A stretch of DNA of 7,963 bases from Bacillota bacterium. GTDB lineage: Bacteria; Bacillota; Clostridia; Christensenellales; Aristaeellaceae. The stretch is taken from the NCBI GenBank assembly GCA_023391725.1, contig JAEWAH010000166.1, positions 1 through 7,963 on the forward strand, given 5' to 3'. The notes beneath the pieces were generated by a model. It did not search any database. It saw only the letters and a program-made list of their open reading frames with translations, and had not been told where the DNA came from. This document shows positions 6,078-7,963 of the stretch, piece by piece. Position 1 is the stretch's first letter; every line of letters starts with the position of its first letter. The translations under genes were made by a program, and so were the position numbers.

Positions 6078-7466
6078 CTACACCACTTCTACAGGGCAAG
6101 GCATCTCCCCAGGCTCCGCATCCCTTCTGCGTATCCGCTTCCTGGCGAACAGGTAGATCCCCACCTGCCCGATCCCGGAAAGGCCCCAGGTCACAGGATA
6201 GCAGGCAAAGAGCATCGTCACCGTGGGCATCCAGGCAAACACGGTCTGCAGCCACACGATGCGCAGCAAACATACACCCACCAGCGTGCAGAGCATGGGC
6301 CCCACAGAATAGCCCATCCCGCGGGTGATGCCCGGGAAAACGTTCATGAATCCGCAGGTGAAGTAGGCGGCCATCAGCACGACCATCCGCTGCATGCCAA
6401 GGTCGATAACCGCCGGGTCGGAGGCATAAAAGCCCAGCAGCGTCCGGCCAAAGAGCATGATCGCCCCGCCCAGGATGATCCAGGTGACAAAGATCAAAGA
6501 GGTCGACACCTTGGCGACGCTGTCGATCCTGTCGTATTTCTTGGCGCCCATGTTCTGCCCGGAGAAAGTGATGGCCGCTGTGTAATAGGCGTTCATGGTG
6601 GTGCCGATCAGGCCTTCCACATTGCCCGCGGCGGCGCTGGCAGCCACCATGGTGGAGCCGAAACTGTTCACAGCGGACTGGATGAGCACGTTGGAAATGG
6701 AGAAGAAAAGCCCCTGCGTGCCTGCAGGCAGGCCGATGCGAACAATGCTCTTGAGCTTTTTGAAATCGATGCGCAATTGCTTGGGGATCACCCGGATCGC
6801 ACCTTCGCTGCGCATCAGGCAGATCATGATGAGCACCAGCGCAAAATATTCGGAGGCAACCGTCGCCCAGGCGACGCCAGCCACGCTCAAGTGCAGTACG
6901 ATCACCAGGAACAGGTTGAGGATCACGTTCAAAATACCGGCGGCGATCAGGTAATACATGGGGCGGCGGCTGTCGCCCACCGCGCGTAGTATGGCCGCGC
7001 CAAAGTTGTACACCAGCCCCGCGGGGGATGAGAAGAAATAAATGCGCAAGTAAAGCTCTGACTGGAGGATGATATCCGGGGGCGTATCCATCCATTCCAG
7101 CATGGCCTTGGAAAACAGCTGCCCCGCCAGCATCACCACGATCCCGGCGACGAAGCTGATGCAGATGGCCGTATGCACCGTGCGGCTCACTTCGGCGGGC
7201 TTGCCCGCGCCGTGCTCCTGGGCCACCACCACGCTTACACCGGCCGACAGGCCCATGAACAGCGTGACCAGCAGGTTGACCAGCGCGCCGGTGGCGCCTA
7301 CAGCGGCCAGCGCCTTCTCGCCGGAGAAGTTCCCCACCACTACCATGTTGGTGAAGCTGAATAATAGCTGCAAAAGGTTCAGCGCCATGATGGGCAGGGA
7401 GAAGGTCAGCATCTTGCCAAACAGCGGGCCGCTTAGCATATCGATATCGTGATGGGTCCGAGCCAT
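6078..7466 (-). CDS. MATE family efflux transporter
   Basis: This 462-residue membrane protein belongs to the multidrug and toxin extrusion family, which exports drugs or metabolites using a Na+ or H+ gradient. About 12 hydrophobic segments are visible in two homologous halves. Family signatures include the N-terminal pattern MLSGPLFGKMLTFSLPIMAL, VVVGNFSGEKALAAVG (42-57), GLSAGVSVVVAQEHGAGK (72-89), AAILRAVGDSRRP (157-169), and in the second half FSGQNMGAKKYDR (301-313) and NVFPGITRGMGY (375-386). The length is normal. The ATG has AAAGGAAG about 10 bases upstream. The position often held by Asp in clostridial relatives just before the VVVG motif is Asn40 here, which may affect ion coupling. 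The gene appears to be a single transcription unit with its own promoter and the terminator at 6013-6040. The substrate cannot be predicted. Confidence 0.94.
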   Translation of the reverse strand: MARTHHDIDMLSGPLFGKMLTFSLPIMALNLLQLLFSFTNMVVVGNFSGEKALAAVGATGALVNLLVTLFMGLSAGVSVVVAQEHGAGKPAEVSRTVHTAICISFVAGIVVMLAGQLFSKAMLEWMDTPPDIILQSELYLRIYFFSSPAGLVYNFGAAILRAVGDSRRPMYYLIAAGILNVILNLFLVIVLHLSVAGVAWATVASEYFALVLIMICLMRSEGAIRVIPKQLRIDFKKLKSIVRIGLPAGTQGLFFSISNVLIQSAVNSFGSTMVAASAAAGNVEGLIGTTMNAYYTAAITFSGQNMGAKKYDRIDSVAKVSTSLIFVTWIILGGAIMLFGRTLLGFYASDPAVIDLGMQRMVVLMAAYFTCGFMNVFPGITRGMGYSVGPMLCTLVGVCLLRIVWLQTVFAWMPTVTMLFACYPVTWGLSGIGQVGIYLFARKRIRRRDAEPGEMPCPVEVV

Positions 7467-7509
7467 GGGAGGTTTCGCTTCCTTTGAGCCGTAAGAATGG
7501 GAAGATAAA

Positions 7510-7531
7510 GCTTTTTTTCAATAAAAAAAGC
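7510..7531 (-). promoter_or_regulatory. A/T-rich hairpin in the MATE leader
   Basis: A perfect 9-bp inverted repeat (GCTTTTTTT at 7510-7518, AAAAAAAGC at 7523-7531, loop CAAT) lies between the predicted transcription start and the MATE ribosome binding site. On the minus strand its T-rich arms could give weak termination or pausing, so it is a possible attenuator, but no competing structure was found. Confidence 0.4.
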
Positions 7532-7537
7532 CCAGAT

Positions 7538-7555
7538 TTCATGGAATTCATGGAA
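7538..7555. promoter_or_regulatory. Tandem dyad TTCATGGAA x2, candidate operator
   Basis: Two exact, adjacent copies of TTCATGGAA lie at 7538-7546 and 7547-7555. Each copy is a TTC-N3-GAA dyad. They fall about 25-42 bases downstream of the predicted MATE transcription start. A related string, CCAGATTTTCACCATGGAA (7604-7622), overlaps the predicted -35, and CCAGATTTCATGGAA (7532-7546) contains the first copy. The arrangement suits a repressor binding around the promoter, but I recognise no specific regulator. Confidence 0.45.
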
Positions 7556-7586
7556 TGAGCTTTTTATGAAAATACGGTTCCAGTTC

Positions 7587-7615
7587 ATTATATCATAAGA
7601 TGGCCAGATTTTCAC
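7587..7615 (-). promoter_or_regulatory. Promoter of the MATE gene, extended -10
   Basis: On the minus strand a perfect TATAAT (7592-7587) is preceded by TGA, giving an extended -10. At 17-base spacing lies a -35-like GTGAAA (7615-7610), with 4 of 6 consensus bases. The predicted start is near 7580, which leaves a leader of about 110 bases before the MATE ATG. Confidence 0.75.
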
Positions 7616-7622
7616 CATGGAA

Positions 7623-7963
7623 AGATGATTTTTTTGTATTCTCTGGGATGGCGGCGGCAATGACGAAGGGGTGACCCCAGGAAAAGGCGTCCCTCAAATA
7701 AACACATAAAGCGGATTACTTCATTGCCGGCGGGGCTCCTAAGCATCCCGATTTGCCTTCCCCTTTAGGCCCTTCGCACCATCCGTCGCTGCGCTAGGCT
7801 GGTGTTCCGCCTGCCTCAGGCCTCGCCTCCGTCAGGCTCCAGGTTCGCTTCGCTCACCCTTCGGGCGGTGCCGACGAAGGCGGATGAGGAAGAGTGGGGG
7901 ACCGCCCGCAGGCGGTGGAGGGATTCCAAGGCGCCTTTTGATTCGTTACATCATCCTAAGCGG
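7623..7963. repeat. Gene-free end of window with GC-rich palindromic repeat region
   Basis: No gene is supported in this stretch. From about 7750 to 7940 the sequence is made of short GC-rich palindromes: GCCTG/CAGGC (7809-7821), ACCGCC/GGCGGT (7901-7916, loop CGCA) and the 10-base palindrome AAGGCGCCTT (7929-7938). Blocks such as GGTTCGCTTCGCTCACC (7842-7858) are similar in style to the repeats at 1480-1690, though not obvious copies. No long terminal inverted repeat comparable to 4392-4526 was found. The segment 7623-7749 shows nothing recognisable. Confidence 0.5.

Noticed and set aside
6027..6989. Plus-strand open frame of 320 codons opposite the MATE gene
   Set aside because: It starts inside the terminator hairpin, has biased His/Gly-rich composition and no recognisable domain.
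6067..7551. Minus-strand open frame of 494 codons overlapping the MATE gene
   Set aside because: It is an out-of-frame shadow rich in Arg, His and Gly. The other frame has full MATE signatures, a ribosome binding site and a normal length.
7433..7660. Small minus-strand frame of 75 codons upstream of MATE
   Set aside because: It lies across the MATE promoter, leader hairpin and dyads, lacks a ribosome binding site, and its composition is that of AT-rich leader DNA.

Overview
The window looks like a piece of a GC-rich Clostridia-type (Bacillota) chromosome. The supporting signs are strong AGGAGG-type ribosome binding sites, a CUT2-type sugar ABC transporter, a clostridial-style MATE exporter, short hairpin terminators with T-tracts, and many GC-rich palindromic intergenic repeats. 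The exact lineage cannot be fixed from the sequence. Four of the five genes are ordinary metabolic or transport genes on the minus strand or convergent to it. The fifth (5037-6002, plus strand) is clearly more AT-rich and is the most unusual gene present.

Reading leftward on the minus strand, 4376/4367-118 is a sugar ABC transporter locus: a two-domain ATPase (RbsA/MglA type), a membrane permease (RbsC type) whose ribosome binding site overlaps the ATPase stop codon, then about 660 bases of nested palindromic repeats, then the substrate-binding protein, which ends in a strong intrinsic terminator at 49-79. The three products should form one importer: binding protein outside, permease dimer in the membrane, ATPase inside. 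The substrate cannot be read from the sequence (a pentose, a galactose-like sugar or a related compound). A complete 135-base MITE-like palindrome sits directly against the ATPase ribosome binding site (4392-4526). A related, rearranged cluster starts 7 bases after the permease stop and fills 1200-1828.

From 4527 to 5036 there is no gene. This stretch holds the presumed leader and promoter region of the transporter operon, an orphan leftward-facing terminator (4812-4841), and the probable promoter of the plus-strand gene. That gene encodes a 321-residue soluble protein with a Cys-rich N-terminus, a winged-helix-like middle and a C-terminal nucleoside 2-deoxyribosyltransferase/TIR-like domain. 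This architecture fits a nucleotide-processing effector or sensor, possibly defence-related, but its function is not known.

A perfect 11-bp hairpin (6014-6039) serves as a shared terminator between that gene and the convergent MATE-family exporter (7466-6078, minus). The exporter has a good extended -10 promoter (7587-7615) and an unusual tandem dyad in its leader (7538-7555). From 7623 to the end there is no gene, and 7750-7940 is another GC-rich palindromic repeat region. The best leads are the AT-rich gene with its mirrored terminators, the MITE-like repeats that abut gene boundaries, and the operator-like repeats at the MATE promoter.
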